Assembly: GCA_023459875.1 (NCBI GenBank)
Contig: JAEWRY010000044.1
Location: 1-64,000 of the forward strand
Direction of reading: 5' to 3'
Length of the DNA stretch: 64,000 nucleotides
Origin: Bacillota bacterium
GTDB lineage: Bacteria > Bacillota > Clostridia > Oscillospirales > Oscillospiraceae
Below are positions 8,269-18,359 of the stretch, in pieces. The notes beneath the pieces are model-generated. The model worked only from the letters and a program-made list of their open reading frames with translations, made no database searches and had not been told where the DNA came from. Position numbers and translations under genes: made by a program. Every line of letters starts with the position of its first letter. The stretch's first letter is position 1.

Positions 8269-10857
8269 TTATTCAACATCCAGAATGTCGTTCTGAACAT
8301 CAACGATCAGCAGGGTGACGTCGGTGCCGGAGAGGACGTAGTAGCAGTTGGCAATGTAGTTGCCGTCCGCAGTCTTGGTGGCAAGCTGGGTGTCGGCGCC
8401 GTCGATGCCCTTGGCGTTGGCGCGGTCGATGAACATCACGATGGTGTCGTCGGTAATGCTGCACAGGGAGGTCAAAGCGGCCTTGCTGATGACAGCTTCG
8501 TTCGTTCCGTCGTTGTCGATGTCCTCGGTGATGTCGTTATAGGCGAACTTAATCTTGTCGCTGGACAGGGCGGTCACTGCGCCGACATTGGCGGCGGACA
8601 GGGAGACGCAGTTGGTGATCTTCAGATCGGAACCGTCATAGGTGAAGGTGATGACGGTGTTCTTGGCCACATCGGTCGCCAGAGCCGTATCCAAAGCGGA
8701 AGCGGTATCGGCGGTGTTGGCGGTAACCATGCTGGAGCCGTCGAAGAAGGTGACGCTGTAAACCAGTTTTCCGTCGCTGTTCTTCACGATCTCGGGAGCC
8801 GCGGTCACATAGCCGTAGCTGGTGTCGCCGGAGACGGTGGTGCCGGCTACGCAGGCCAGCTTGACAGTGTCAAGGCCGGTGGAGGAGTTGCTGTCCGCGT
8901 AAGCGTTGTACACCGCGGAGATGGCGGAGGTGCTGGACTTGGCCAGAGTGGCGCCGCTGACTACCTTCCAGGAAGTACCCTTGATGAAGACAATGGCGTC
9001 GGAGGCAATGTAGTTATCACCGATGGTGGATTCGCTGCTCTTGGCATAGGCGTAGGAAGCGGAGATGCCGGTGGTATTCGCGTCGCTGCCGTCGGGGGCA
9101 GCCACGACCACGTCGAAGCCGGTGTTGGCCGCGGCAACATCTTCGTTGGCCAGAGTCAGCTCGTACTCGTCGTCGCTATTCACTTTGTAGGTGACCAGCT
9201 GGTCGACATAATCGCTATAATCTTTGTCCGCGTCGACGATCTTCTTGGTGCCGTCGGTGAAGAGCAGCTTCACCTGGGGCCCGGTCAGACCGACGGTATC
9301 GGTTGCGGCTACGACCACGGCGTAATCGGACACGGTGGAGGACGTGGTGGCAACCATGTTGAAGGCGTAGCCGTTCACGACCGCGATCTTCTCATACTCG
9401 GTGCCGGCAACCGCGGCGGAGGGCATGGAAAGGGCAGCGGAGGAGTCGGCGAGCTTGTAGTAGGTGCCATTCAGCTTGAAGGTGGCGCCGGAATCCTTCG
9501 TGGAGGTGACTTCGCCGGAGAGGAGCTCGATCTTGGTATAGGTGGTCTTTGCGTCGGCGGTGTAGTCGCCGTTCACAACCATGACATAGTCGTTCTTCGC
9601 CAGGCCGGTGTAGACGTTAACGTCTTCGGTGGTGACGGAGCCGGTGTTGGTGGTGAAGGTGGTGCTGCCAACGTAGGTGACCTTCTCAACAGTGAAGGGA
9701 ACAGCAATGGCAAAGTCGACCTTGCCGTCGTTGTCGTCGTCGATCAGCCTGACGGAGTAGGGCTTCTCTACGGTGGTGAAGTTGCCGAGATTGCAGAGGA
9801 CGGAGCCTTCGCCGAAGGCATACACGTTAGTGGAGGACAGGGCGCCGGAGTCCATCTTGTAAACGGTGCTGCCGACCTTGAAGGAATCGGTTACGCCGGA
9901 GGTGATGGTGAGGCCGCCCAGGGTGGTGGTGGCAAGCACCTTGCTGTCGTCGGCAAAGATGCCGTAAACAGTGGTCTTGGAGGAGGTGGTCTTGGACAGG
10001 ATCTTTACGGATCTGCCAAACAGATCGGTATAATTGACCTTAGCGGTCGGGGTAGTGTCGCCCAGAGTTCCGGAAGCTACGGTGAGGCTGTAGGTCCATT
10101 CGCTCTTGGTGTCGTCAAAAGTAAAGCTGTCCATGGTGCCATAAGCGGTATCCATGTCAAACTTCTTAGCGAGGATGGTATCGTCGGAGGTCAGATCCTT
10201 GACGACCGCAACGGTGGTCAGTGTGCCGTTAACCGTGGTAAGCTGGTAATTGTACTCAACCATCACGGCGGTGATGGCATTGTAAACCATCTGAGCGGCG
10301 TTGTCGCGGGAAAGTCCGCTGGAGGGGTTGAGATTGTCAAGTTCATCATAGAGGTCCTTCTGGTTGGCGCGGACGTTCACGGCAATGGCCCAGGAATCGC
10401 CGACGAAGCCTTCGTTCTTGGCGTTATAGCCAAGGGCGACCAGCAGCATCTTGGCGGCTTCGGTTCCGGTCACGGTGCCGGTAGGATCGAAGGTGCCGTC
10501 GCCGCGGCCGGCGACGATGCCCAGGTTAAAGCAGTACTCAATGTAGCCTGCAGCCCAGGTGCCGTTGGTGTCGGTGAAGCTGGTGGAAACTGTTCCGAGC
10601 TGAGGGTCCTTGCCGCCGTTCAGGGCGACACAGATCATTTTGCACATTTCAGCGCGGGTGACAATTCCGGTGGGATCAAAATAGCTGCCGTCTTCCTTGC
10701 CGTTAATAATGTTTAAAGCAACAAGGGTGTCAACGGCCTCAGTGTTGACGATTTCATCCTTATCGGTGAAATCGGCAGCGCCGGTGGTCATGACCATCAT
10801 GCCAAGAAGCATAACGCAGGCCAGGGCCAGACAAAGCGCCTTCTTGAGGTTTCTCAT
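8269..10857 (-). CDS. Large SLH-domain surface (S-layer-like) protein
   Basis: About 862 residues. The start at 10857 follows AGGAGGACCC and gives a signal peptide, KKALCLALACVMLLGMMVM. Two to three SLH repeats follow: FTDKDEIVNTEAVDTLVAL with GYFDP-like GSYFDPTGIVTRAEMCKM, and AAGYIEYCFNLGIVAGRGDG with FDPTGTVTGTEAAKML. SLH repeats bind pyruvylated secondary wall polymer. The remaining 650 residues are Thr/Ser/Val/Asp-rich beta-type sequence without Cys-rich or catalytic motifs, as in S-layer subunits. Its own consensus promoter and terminator suggest strong single-gene expression. Confidence 0.85.
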   Translation of the reverse strand: MRNLKKALCLALACVMLLGMMVMTTGAADFTDKDEIVNTEAVDTLVALNIINGKEDGSYFDPTGIVTRAEMCKMICVALNGGKDPQLGTVSTSFTDTNGTWAAGYIEYCFNLGIVAGRGDGTFDPTGTVTGTEAAKMLLVALGYNAKNEGFVGDSWAIAVNVRANQKDLYDELDNLNPSSGLSRDNAAQMVYNAITAVMVEYNYQLTTVNGTLTTVAVVKDLTSDDTILAKKFDMDTAYGTMDSFTFDDTKSEWTYSLTVASGTLGDTTPTAKVNYTDLFGRSVKILSKTTSSKTTVYGIFADDSKVLATTTLGGLTITSGVTDSFKVGSTVYKMDSGALSSTNVYAFGEGSVLCNLGNFTTVEKPYSVRLIDDDNDGKVDFAIAVPFTVEKVTYVGSTTFTTNTGSVTTEDVNVYTGLAKNDYVMVVNGDYTADAKTTYTKIELLSGEVTSTKDSGATFKLNGTYYKLADSSAALSMPSAAVAGTEYEKIAVVNGYAFNMVATTSSTVSDYAVVVAATDTVGLTGPQVKLLFTDGTKKIVDADKDYSDYVDQLVTYKVNSDDEYELTLANEDVAAANTGFDVVVAAPDGSDANTTGISASYAYAKSSESTIGDNYIASDAIVFIKGTSWKVVSGATLAKSSTSAISAVYNAYADSNSSTGLDTVKLACVAGTTVSGDTSYGYVTAAPEIVKNSDGKLVYSVTFFDGSSMVTANTADTASALDTALATDVAKNTVITFTYDGSDLKITNCVSLSAANVGAVTALSSDKIKFAYNDITEDIDNDGTNEAVISKAALTSLCSITDDTIVMFIDRANAKGIDGADTQLATKTADGNYIANCYYVLSGTDVTLLIVDVQNDILDVE

Positions 10858-11229
10858 AGAGGGTCCTCCTTCAAAATTTTGAACAGTCCCGTTTGTTTTC
10901 CGGTGCGGATGCAGAAAGTATATGTATGATCTGTTACCGTGCCGACAAATCCAAACTCGGGAAACCGTCCTTACGTGTAATATAGCCGTTATCTCTTTTG
11001 TAGTCAATAGCGTTTGCGCTTATGTAATGTAATTGTAAAAATCCTGGCATATTTTTCTTCGTTTTCTTAATTTTATTTAAACGGAACCTTTCCTTTCAGG
11101 AAACGTCAAATATATGATCTGTTTTTTCCACCAAATATTAAAATATTTTAAGAATTTGTCACCACTTTGTGAATACCTTTTTTATCTGAAATGATAAAAT
11201 ATTCCAAGTGATATAAAGGGGGATCCGTC
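10858..11229. other. Divergent intergenic region, SLH gene / exporter operon
   Basis: A 372-base gap. It holds the SLH gene promoter and a leader of about 120 bases to the left. The right part is AT-rich and should contain the promoter of the exporter operon (a possible -10, GATAAAAT, near 11,192), but no clear -35 was found. No coding frame or RNA gene is evident. Confidence 0.5.
10980..11008 (-). promoter_or_regulatory. SigmaA-type promoter of the SLH protein gene
   Basis: On the minus strand, -35 TTGACT (11003-11008), 17-base spacer, -10 TATATT (10980-10985). It is about 120 bases upstream of the start codon, which leaves a long 5' leader, a common trait of highly expressed S-layer transcripts. 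Confidence 0.7.
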
Positions 11230-12900
11230 ATGACCGAACAACAAGCTCCGGCTGCAGCGCCGGCTGCAGCGCCGGCTCCGGCACCGGCCAAAGCGCCGGC
11301 CAAAAAACACAAGAAAAGAAAAATCCGTAATATCATCACTGTGATCGTCGTCGCCGCTCTGGCAGTGGGCGGTTTTTTGCTGTGGAAGTTTCTGAATAAA
11401 AGCGACGAAAAAAAAGGCGAGATATTAACCGACACCGCGACCCGTTCCTCCATTCAAAGTAAGGTTGAGGGCTCCGGTATGACAAAGGCCAAGGATTCGG
11501 CCACCATTACGCTAGGCTCCAGCGGCACGGTGGCGGAGGTCTTTGTGTCCGCAGGCGAAATGGTCACCCAGGGCCAGCCTCTTTATCGGATTACCAGCCC
11601 CACCGCAGAGGATGAGGTGGTTACCGCCCGAACCAACCTGATGAACCGCCAGAAGGAACTGGACGACCTCTATAAGGAACTGAGCCAGCTTACCGTCAAG
11701 GCGCCCTTCGACGGACAGCTTCTGGACGTGGCCAGTTTCACGGTGGGGGATGACGTATCCAAAGGCACGACGGTCGCCACGCTGGTGGACAACACCAGGC
11801 TGAAGCTCTCAGTCTATTTCAGCTATGCTTATGAAAAAGAGATCTATGTGGGCCAGACGGCCGAAGTCTCCGTGCCCGCTGTGATGAGTTCCTTCACGGG
11901 AACGGTGGAAGAGGTTAATATGGTGCGCAGAGTCTCGCCCGAAGGCTCCGTGCTTTTTGAAGCGGTTATCGTACTGGATAACCCGGGAACCCTGACTGCG
12001 GATATGACCGCCTCAGCGGTCCTCACCGACAGTACCGGTGCCTCTATCTATCCCTACTCATCAGTTAAGCTGGCCTACTACCGCACCATTACCATCACCA
12101 CCAAGGCAGCGGGTCCCGTGGAGCAGGTATCCCTTCTCAACTACGCCGGCGTGAAAAGCGGCGATGTCCTCCTGGTTATGGGCGATCTGGATACCGCAGC
12201 CTCCATCCGGGAAAAGCAAAAAGAGGTAGACGCCGCGGCTGAGAATCTAAAGAGTGCCGAGGACGCCCTGAGCGATTTTAACGCTGTGGCTCCCATCTCG
12301 GGCACCGTAATCTCCTGCTCGCTCACGCCCGGCCTGGAAGTCAAGAGCGGCGACACCGCCATCACCATATCGGATACCTCGGTTATGACCGTGGAAATTG
12401 CTATTGACGAGCGCAACGTATCTTATGTGAAACCCGGCATGTCGGTGGACCTGGATCAGTGGGGCACAATTTACACCGGCGTGGTGGAATCGGTGGGCCA
12501 GCAGGGCACCGGCCAGAGCGGAATTTCCACCTTCCCCGCCGTAGTCAAGGTGGAAAACTCCAGCGGGCAGCTTATGAGCGGCATGTATGTTACATATTCC
12601 TTTGTAGCGAGCCAGTCCGACGACTGTCTCGTTATCCCAATTCAGTGCGTGCGCTATGTAAACGATGAAAACGGCGAACCTGCTACGGTTGTCTTCCTGA
12701 AGAAGGATTCCGCCCCCGAGAACGCCGTCAAACTGGATTCCAGCGTGGAAATTCCCGATGGATTCTACGCGGTTTCCGTCAAAACCGGCCTTTCCGATAC
12801 TTATAACGTTGAAATAACCGAGGGGCTTACCGATGGAGACGTGGTCTTCACCAATTATAATAAGGATCAGGCCGACAGCATGGGAATGGGGAAGGGTTAG
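11230..12900 (+). CDS. MacA/HlyD-type efflux adaptor
   Basis: A 556-residue membrane-fusion protein. The first 25 residues are an Ala/Pro run, followed by a basic stop (KKHKKRK) and one transmembrane helix (about 35-53). Two half lipoyl-like motifs are seen (VKAPFDGQLLDVASF and VAPISGTVISCSLTPG) separated by short helical hairpins, and a beta-barrel part (VSYVKPGMSVDLDQW, SGMYVTYSF). It is followed at 9 bases by an ABC ATPase and then a MacB-like permease. In monoderm bacteria such tripartite sets export peptides or antimicrobials or handle envelope stress; the substrate here is unknown. Confidence 0.88.
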   Translation: MTEQQAPAAAPAAAPAPAPAKAPAKKHKKRKIRNIITVIVVAALAVGGFLLWKFLNKSDEKKGEILTDTATRSSIQSKVEGSGMTKAKDSATITLGSSGTVAEVFVSAGEMVTQGQPLYRITSPTAEDEVVTARTNLMNRQKELDDLYKELSQLTVKAPFDGQLLDVASFTVGDDVSKGTTVATLVDNTRLKLSVYFSYAYEKEIYVGQTAEVSVPAVMSSFTGTVEEVNMVRRVSPEGSVLFEAVIVLDNPGTLTADMTASAVLTDSTGASIYPYSSVKLAYYRTITITTKAAGPVEQVSLLNYAGVKSGDVLLVMGDLDTAASIREKQKEVDAAAENLKSAEDALSDFNAVAPISGTVISCSLTPGLEVKSGDTAITISDTSVMTVEIAIDERNVSYVKPGMSVDLDQWGTIYTGVVESVGQQGTGQSGISTFPAVVKVENSSGQLMSGMYVTYSFVASQSDDCLVIPIQCVRYVNDENGEPATVVFLKKDSAPENAVKLDSSVEIPDGFYAVSVKTGLSDTYNVEITEGLTDGDVVFTNYNKDQADSMGMGKG

Positions 12901-12908
12901 AGCCGACT

Positions 12909-13604
12909 ATGCTGATTGAAATTAAGGATGTCTACAAAATCTATAACGAAGGCTACGAAAACGAGGTCCGCGCTTTAAACGGAATCAGTCTTTCCATCGA
13001 CCGGGGAGAGTTCGTAGCCATTATCGGACAATCCGGGTCGGGCAAGTCCACCCTTATGAATCTTCTGGGCTGTCTGGATATTCCCACCTATGGAGAGTAC
13101 TCCCTGGACGGCACCGACGTGACCGAGCTCTCCGACCGGCAGCTTGCTCATGTGAGGAATAAGCAGATTGGATTCATTTTTCAGGGGTTTAACCTTATCC
13201 CCTCGCTCAATGCCATGGAAAACGTGGAACTACCCCTTATTTATCAGGGCTTGGGGGGAACAGAGCGGTATGACCGCTCCATGGAGGCTCTGGGCAGAGT
13301 CAATCTGGCCGACCGGGCCACGCACCGTCCCACGGAAATGTCGGGCGGCCAGCAGCAGCGGGTCGCCATTGCCAGAGCCATCGCCACCCATCCCGCCATC
13401 ATAATGGCCGACGAACCCACCGGCGCCCTGGACTCAAAAACCGGCATCCACGTGCTGGAAATTCTCCACAAGCTCAACGAGGAGGGCACCACCGTCATTC
13501 TGATCACCCATGACACCGGCATCGCCTCCACCGCGAAACGGATCGTGCGAATTTCCGACGGAGTGATCGTCGCTGACGGAACCCGCGAGGAGGTGGGCTT
13601 ATGA
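12909..13604 (+). CDS. MacB/LolD-type ABC exporter ATPase
   Basis: 231 residues. Walker A GQSGSGKSTLMNLLG, signature MSGGQQQRVAIARAI, Walker B IIMADEPTGALDSKTG and the switch His in VILITHD. DEPTGALD is typical of the LolD/MacB/FtsE-like group that powers FtsX-type permeases. It lies between adaptor and permease, and its last codons overlap the permease start by 4 bases (ATGA). Confidence 0.93.
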   Translation: MLIEIKDVYKIYNEGYENEVRALNGISLSIDRGEFVAIIGQSGSGKSTLMNLLGCLDIPTYGEYSLDGTDVTELSDRQLAHVRNKQIGFIFQGFNLIPSLNAMENVELPLIYQGLGGTERYDRSMEALGRVNLADRATHRPTEMSGGQQQRVAIARAIATHPAIIMADEPTGALDSKTGIHVLEILHKLNEEGTTVILITHDTGIASTAKRIVRISDGVIVADGTREEVGL

Positions 13605-14818
13605 AAATAAGACAGGCACTGAAAATGGCCGCAAAATCCATATCCGCCAACAAAGGCCGCTCCGCGCTCACCATGCTGGGTATCGTAATCGGCCTCGCGG
13701 CGGTTATCATTCTGGTCTCCTACGCCAAGGGTCAGAACCAGATTATGAAAGAGTACTATGAGAGCCTCGGCACCAACAAAATAAACGTCTCTGCAAGCAG
13801 CTGGAACAGTCAGGGCATATCCGACGCGCTTTACAACTACTGCCTGCAGTTGGACGACCTTGTCGAGGGCGTTACCCCCAACCTTCAGCTTTGGAACAGC
13901 GTCAACATTAAATTTGACGCTAAAACCCTGACGCCCGACAACCCGGACAATATCTATCCGCAGGTGGTGATGGGCAGCGATCAGTACTCGCTTTGCAACA
14001 ACTACTCCATCGCCCAGGGGCGCGATCTCTCCTATCTCGATGTCAAGGAGTATAATCAGGTATGCGTTCTGGGCTCGGGAATCAAGGATTATCTTTTTAA
14101 CTACGCCAACCCCGTGGGGCAGGAGATCACCATCAACGGCTCGCCCTTTACCGTCATCGGCGTTTTTACTTCCAAGTCAACCACCCAAACCAAGGACATG
14201 ATATCCTATCTGGACAACATCGTTCTGGTTCCCTACACCATGAACCGACTTCTCAACGGCAGCATGGATATGAGCGAATACGTGGTGAAGGCGAAGAGCA
14301 GCGAGGCTACTACCGAGGCAATCACCCGGCTGGACGGATTTCTCTCCGGGCTTATCGATCCCGACAATGGCTACTACTATGTATACAGCGATAACTCCTG
14401 GCAGCAGCAGTCCAACCAGCAAAACGAGCTCCAGCAGCGCTTTTTGGGCGGAATCGCCGCCATCTCCCTGCTGGTGGGCGGCATCGGTATTATGAACATC
14501 ATGCTGGTAACGGTCACCGAGCGCACCCGCGAGATCGGCATCCGCAAGGCGATCGGCGCCGAGCGCATGAGCATCATCACCCAGTTTCTGATCGAGGCCG
14601 CCATGATCTGCCTCATCGGCGGTATCATCGGGATCATCGTGGGTTATGTCGGGACACTCATCGTCTGTAAAAATTCCTTCGATATCATCATGCTGCCCGG
14701 AGCCGGCATTACCGTGGCCTCCTTCTTCATCTCGGTCGCTATCGGTGTCATTTTCGGCCTTTACCCCGCCATCAAAGCCAGCGGGCTTCAGCCCGTGGAG
14801 GCCCTGCGTTCAGAGTAA
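13601..14818 (+). CDS. MacB/FtsX-type ABC exporter permease
   Basis: 405 residues. One N-terminal transmembrane helix (GRSALTMLGIVIGLAAVIIL), a large extracytoplasmic MacB_PCD domain (about 45-265) and three C-terminal helices of an FtsX domain, including ERTREIGIRKAIGAER, the conserved cytoplasmic motif between helices. Start ATG overlaps the ATPase stop codon, so the two are translationally coupled. With the adaptor it forms a mechanotransmission-type exporter. Confidence 0.92.
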   Translation: MKIRQALKMAAKSISANKGRSALTMLGIVIGLAAVIILVSYAKGQNQIMKEYYESLGTNKINVSASSWNSQGISDALYNYCLQLDDLVEGVTPNLQLWNSVNIKFDAKTLTPDNPDNIYPQVVMGSDQYSLCNNYSIAQGRDLSYLDVKEYNQVCVLGSGIKDYLFNYANPVGQEITINGSPFTVIGVFTSKSTTQTKDMISYLDNIVLVPYTMNRLLNGSMDMSEYVVKAKSSEATTEAITRLDGFLSGLIDPDNGYYYVYSDNSWQQQSNQQNELQQRFLGGIAAISLLVGGIGIMNIMLVTVTERTREIGIRKAIGAERMSIITQFLIEAAMICLIGGIIGIIVGYVGTLIVCKNSFDIIMLPGAGITVASFFISVAIGVIFGLYPAIKASGLQPVEALRSE

Positions 14819-14857
14819 TGCAGTCTTCCTCAAATTCATGCGCAAGGAGAGTTAATT

Positions 14858-17182
14858 ATGAAGCTAAAACGACTTACCGCTCTCATTCTGGTGGTCGCTG
14901 TCCTGGCAGGGTTGCTGGTGGTCCCGGCGTACTGCTCGGATTCGTCATCCGTTCCTTTTGGGGATATCAGCGACTCCAAGGTTGCGGAGGCGGCCGAGAT
15001 TCTCCGGCTCCTGGGAATCGTGAGCGGAGTGGCCGAAGGCCGGTTTAACCCGGGCGGTTCCCTCACCCGTGCTTCCTTCTGTAAAATGGCGCTCATCGCC
15101 TCTGACCGGGGGGACGAAGCCGCCGCCCAGGCAAACCGCGTGGTCTTTCCCGACGTCACCGCCTCCCATTGGGCCCTCGGCTATGTGAACGCCGCCGCTA
15201 CCGCCCCGTCGACGGATGCTTCACCCCTGGTGCGCGGTTCCGGTGACGGGAAATTCTGGCCGGATAAACCTATTACCTATGCCGAGGCCGTTACCATTCT
15301 TATGCGTATGCTGGGCTACACCGACAGCAGCGTGGGCGCCGGCGCGACCTGGTATTCCGGATATCTCTCCAACGCCAAGCTGATCGGCCTTATCGACGGC
15401 TTAACCGTTGGCGGAAACGAAGTCCTCACCCGGTCAAATGCCGCCCTGCTTTTCTCCAACCTTATCTTCACTAAGATTAAAGGTAGCGAGAATCTTTATA
15501 TTACCGTTCTGGGGGGCAGCGTTACCGCAAACGCCGTCATTTTGGATACCGACGCCACCGCGGACGACGGCACTACGGGATCGGTGAAAACATCCCTTAA
15601 TACCTATGTAACCGACCGCACCACATTTTCCGCCGAGCTGACGGGCATCCGGGGTAAATTGGTTTTGGATAAGGACGGAAAGCTGCTGGCCGTTCGTCCT
15701 CAGAAATCCGATGCCTTCAAATGGGTCAGCGTCGCCGGCGCTGTTGATGCCGACTATATAACGGTATCCGGAGGCAGCAAGCTTTCCGTCTCCCTGGACA
15801 CCGTGGTCTGGAAGGACGGGGAAGCCACCACCTACGAGAAGGCCTGGATTTCCCTGAAGACGGGTACCTCCCTTGTATTCTGTTATAACGGTTCGGGCGC
15901 GATCGACTATATTTTCGTCTCCGACGGCACAACGGCAGAGAGCGCAATCGTTGCCAAAAACAAACCCAACGGAACTGTAAATCCCTTTGCTAGCCTTGCC
16001 GGAGGAACCGGCGGTTATAAGATGTACAAAAACGGTATAACCGCCTCCGTATCTGATATTGCCCAGTATGACGTCGCCACTTATGACAGTGCCGCGAAGG
16101 TTATCCATATTTCCGACCTGCGAATCACGGGGCTCTTTGAAAACGCCTATCCCAACACCACCGCGCCCAGCACGATTACCGTCTTTGGTAAATCCTTCCC
16201 CATCCTCTCCTCCGCTGTAGCCGACCTTCAGTCGTTTAAACTCGGGGATTCCATCACCATCCTGCTCACAGCCGGCCGGCAGGTTGCCGGCGTGGTATCC
16301 CCCTCCGCCGCGAGAGGAACCGCCGTAGGCCTCGCCCAGGTGAGCGGCACCTCGGCTTCCGTAACCCTCCTGGACAGCAGCGACATCGTCCTCACGGGAA
16401 AAATTTCCGCTACCGCAGCATCGCTTGATGGGAGACTCGTCAGCGTATCTTCCTCTAAGGTGGGCTACCTGACCCTTTCCGCCCTGACCGGAGACAGCAC
16501 TCACGGTTCCCTTAACGTGGCGGCCGGGACTCTGGGCAGCAAAGCCTTGGCGGGTAACGCCCGAATTTTTGAGACCGTAGGAGCAGGCAAACTAAGCGAA
16601 ATTTCCCTGGACGACATTGCCCTGTCAAGCGTCTCCGCCGGAAAGATCCTCTTCGTGCGGTATGACTATGCCAACCGTCCCAGTATCGTCGTTTTAAACG
16701 ACGTGACAGGAGACGGCTATCAATACGGTTATTTTGTCTTTACCCCCGGCTATACCGAGTACGATGACGACGATTCCTTCTATGATAAGGAGTACCCCGC
16801 CAAGATCGCCGTCCGGTACGCGAGTGACAGTGGTTCGGAAACCGTTACCACCGCCGTGAAATGCATTTTGTCCGTCGCGACCGGAACCCCGGGCGGCCTG
16901 GCTTACAGAGGCGACGGCGAGCTCGCGGGCAGCGTCGAGCTGAAAGACCTGAGGGGACTTACCCGAGCCGCGTTTGACTCTAAGAACATGACTCTTTCCA
17001 CCTCCGCCGCCGTCTATCCCATCTCCGACGATGTGCAATGCTATAATAAGTCTTCCAATGTTTGGTTCTCTCCCGGGGAGGACGGTCTCGCCGCCGCCCT
17101 GGCATTCTCAAACGATCTCACCGTCTATTATGACAAGGCTCCGGATCAGGGCGGAAAGATCCGTCTGATCGAAGCATATTGA
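14858..17182 (+). CDS. SLH-domain surface protein of the exporter operon
   Basis: 774 residues with a signal peptide (LTALILVVAVLAGLLVVPAY) and three SLH repeats (about 33-80, 95-150, 155-205), marked by GRFNPGGSLTRASFCKMALI, GDGKFWPDKPITYAEAVTIL and EVLTRSNAALLFSNLIF. The remainder is beta-rich with no catalytic motif seen. It starts 40 bases after the permease gene with GGAGAG before the ATG and no terminator between, so it belongs to the exporter operon; it could be an extracellular partner of the exporter or simply co-expressed surface protein. Confidence 0.85.
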   Translation: MKLKRLTALILVVAVLAGLLVVPAYCSDSSSVPFGDISDSKVAEAAEILRLLGIVSGVAEGRFNPGGSLTRASFCKMALIASDRGDEAAAQANRVVFPDVTASHWALGYVNAAATAPSTDASPLVRGSGDGKFWPDKPITYAEAVTILMRMLGYTDSSVGAGATWYSGYLSNAKLIGLIDGLTVGGNEVLTRSNAALLFSNLIFTKIKGSENLYITVLGGSVTANAVILDTDATADDGTTGSVKTSLNTYVTDRTTFSAELTGIRGKLVLDKDGKLLAVRPQKSDAFKWVSVAGAVDADYITVSGGSKLSVSLDTVVWKDGEATTYEKAWISLKTGTSLVFCYNGSGAIDYIFVSDGTTAESAIVAKNKPNGTVNPFASLAGGTGGYKMYKNGITASVSDIAQYDVATYDSAAKVIHISDLRITGLFENAYPNTTAPSTITVFGKSFPILSSAVADLQSFKLGDSITILLTAGRQVAGVVSPSAARGTAVGLAQVSGTSASVTLLDSSDIVLTGKISATAASLDGRLVSVSSSKVGYLTLSALTGDSTHGSLNVAAGTLGSKALAGNARIFETVGAGKLSEISLDDIALSSVSAGKILFVRYDYANRPSIVVLNDVTGDGYQYGYFVFTPGYTEYDDDDSFYDKEYPAKIAVRYASDSGSETVTTAVKCILSVATGTPGGLAYRGDGELAGSVELKDLRGLTRAAFDSKNMTLSTSAAVYPISDDVQCYNKSSNVWFSPGEDGLAAALAFSNDLTVYYDKAPDQGGKIRLIEAY

Positions 17183-17192
17183 TAAAATAAAT

Positions 17193-17223
17193 GCGGCCTC
17201 CCGGAATTACTCCGGGGGGCCGC
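17193..17223. terminator. Bidirectional terminator
   Basis: Arms GCGGCCTCCCGGA and TCCGGGGGGCCGC (one mismatch) around ATTAC. It sits between the convergent SLH gene and lipid kinase gene, with T/A-rich bases on both sides. Confidence 0.8.
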
Positions 17224-17233
17224 TTTATCAATT

Positions 17234-18124
17234 TTACTTTCCGTGGATGATGGTAATGGCATGCTTGCAATTTTCAATTTCGGCAATCTCCGGGTCCCCT
17301 CCGTATTCGCCGTCCAGCGTCCAGGGAATGTTTTCGCCGCAGGTAAGCTTTAATTTCGAGGTCCGGAATGCGATTACCGGCCCTTCCACGGTAGGCTTCT
17401 GGAGGGTAAGCGCCAGTAAAATCTCATAAAACTCAGCCGCGCTGGTCGGCTGGCGCACCAGCAACACCTCAAAGAGGCCGTCGTCCAGGCTGACCAGAGA
17501 GGAAGGGATTCCTTTGAAGCCGCCTACGGAAATGGTGTTGCTCACCATTCCAAAAAGAAATTCGCCCTCCAGAAGGCCGTCGTCGTATTCGGCGGTAATC
17601 GTATAGCTTTTCAGATTGGCAAGGCGGCCAAGGCTTTCCATCACATAAGCCGCGTGGCCGAACATGTTCTTAAACTGCTGAGGCGTTCCGTAAGACACGT
17701 CCGTAAAGGCGCCGAACGCCGCGATGTAGATGAAAGCACGGCCATTGAAAAGTCCGATGTCGCAGGGACGGGGAATGCCGGAAGCCGCAGCGGCAGCCGC
17801 GTTTTTCATTCCCTTTGGAAGATGCAGATTGCTGGAAAAATCATTGGTGCTGCCGGCTGGAATATACCCCAAAGGCGGTTTATTTTGTACCTCCATGAGA
17901 CCGGCCACCACTTCGTTCAGGGTTCCATCTCCGCCTGAGCAGACCAGAAGATCATACCGGTCGGCCATGGCGGCCGTGATTTGTGTTGCTTCACCCGGCC
18001 CCTGTGTGGGGTAGGTAGTCGTCAAATATCCGGCCTGAGTAAACGCGTCCAGGATTCTGGACAGCCAGGAGCGAATCCGTTCTTTTCCGGCATGCGGATT
18101 GTAAATGAACAGCAGCTTTTTCAT
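17234..18124 (-). CDS. Diacylglycerol kinase-family lipid kinase
   Basis: 296 residues of the DAGK_cat/YegS-BmrU family. The nucleotide-binding motif LLVCSGGDGTLNEVVAGLM is at about 56-74, followed by PAGSTNDFSSNLHLP, the usual GTxNDFA-type motif. In Gram-positive bacteria DgkB-like members phosphorylate diacylglycerol in lipoteichoic acid turnover; others act on sphingoid or undecaprenol lipids. It is soluble, probably membrane-peripheral. The start follows GGGGGGCACG. It appears monocistronic. Confidence 0.85.
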   Translation of the reverse strand: MKKLLFIYNPHAGKERIRSWLSRILDAFTQAGYLTTTYPTQGPGEATQITAAMADRYDLLVCSGGDGTLNEVVAGLMEVQNKPPLGYIPAGSTNDFSSNLHLPKGMKNAAAAAASGIPRPCDIGLFNGRAFIYIAAFGAFTDVSYGTPQQFKNMFGHAAYVMESLGRLANLKSYTITAEYDDGLLEGEFLFGMVSNTISVGGFKGIPSSLVSLDDGLFEVLLVRQPTSAAEFYEILLALTLQKPTVEGPVIAFRTSKLKLTCGENIPWTLDGEYGGDPEIAEIENCKHAITIIHGK

Positions 18125-18359
18125 CGTGCCCCCCCGAAAACACTTGCCTATGTTGATCCCATTATCATATCAATTTACAATTTTTTCAATACTTTGCTGA
18201 AAAGATATAAAATATAATTCTATTTAAAATATTTCTTTTTCTTTTTGTCGGTCTTATGTTATACTTTCTTTTTGGCAGCTTTGCTCTGCCAGTCATCCTG
18301 CTTACGGCGGCAGCCGGATTTGTCCCTGGGTGAAAGAAGCCTTGGAGAGGAGCATTTTC

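Noticed and set aside
8251..10716. An open frame of more than 800 codons on the plus strand opposite the SLH gene
   Set aside because: It is the mirror of a GC-rich gene: the protein is an unnatural run of Gly/Val/Asp, and the opposite strand has signal peptide, SLH repeats, promoter and terminator.
15434..16504. A 356-codon minus-strand frame inside the second SLH gene
   Set aside because: No start signal or recognisable domain; the plus-strand SLH gene has signal peptide and operon context.
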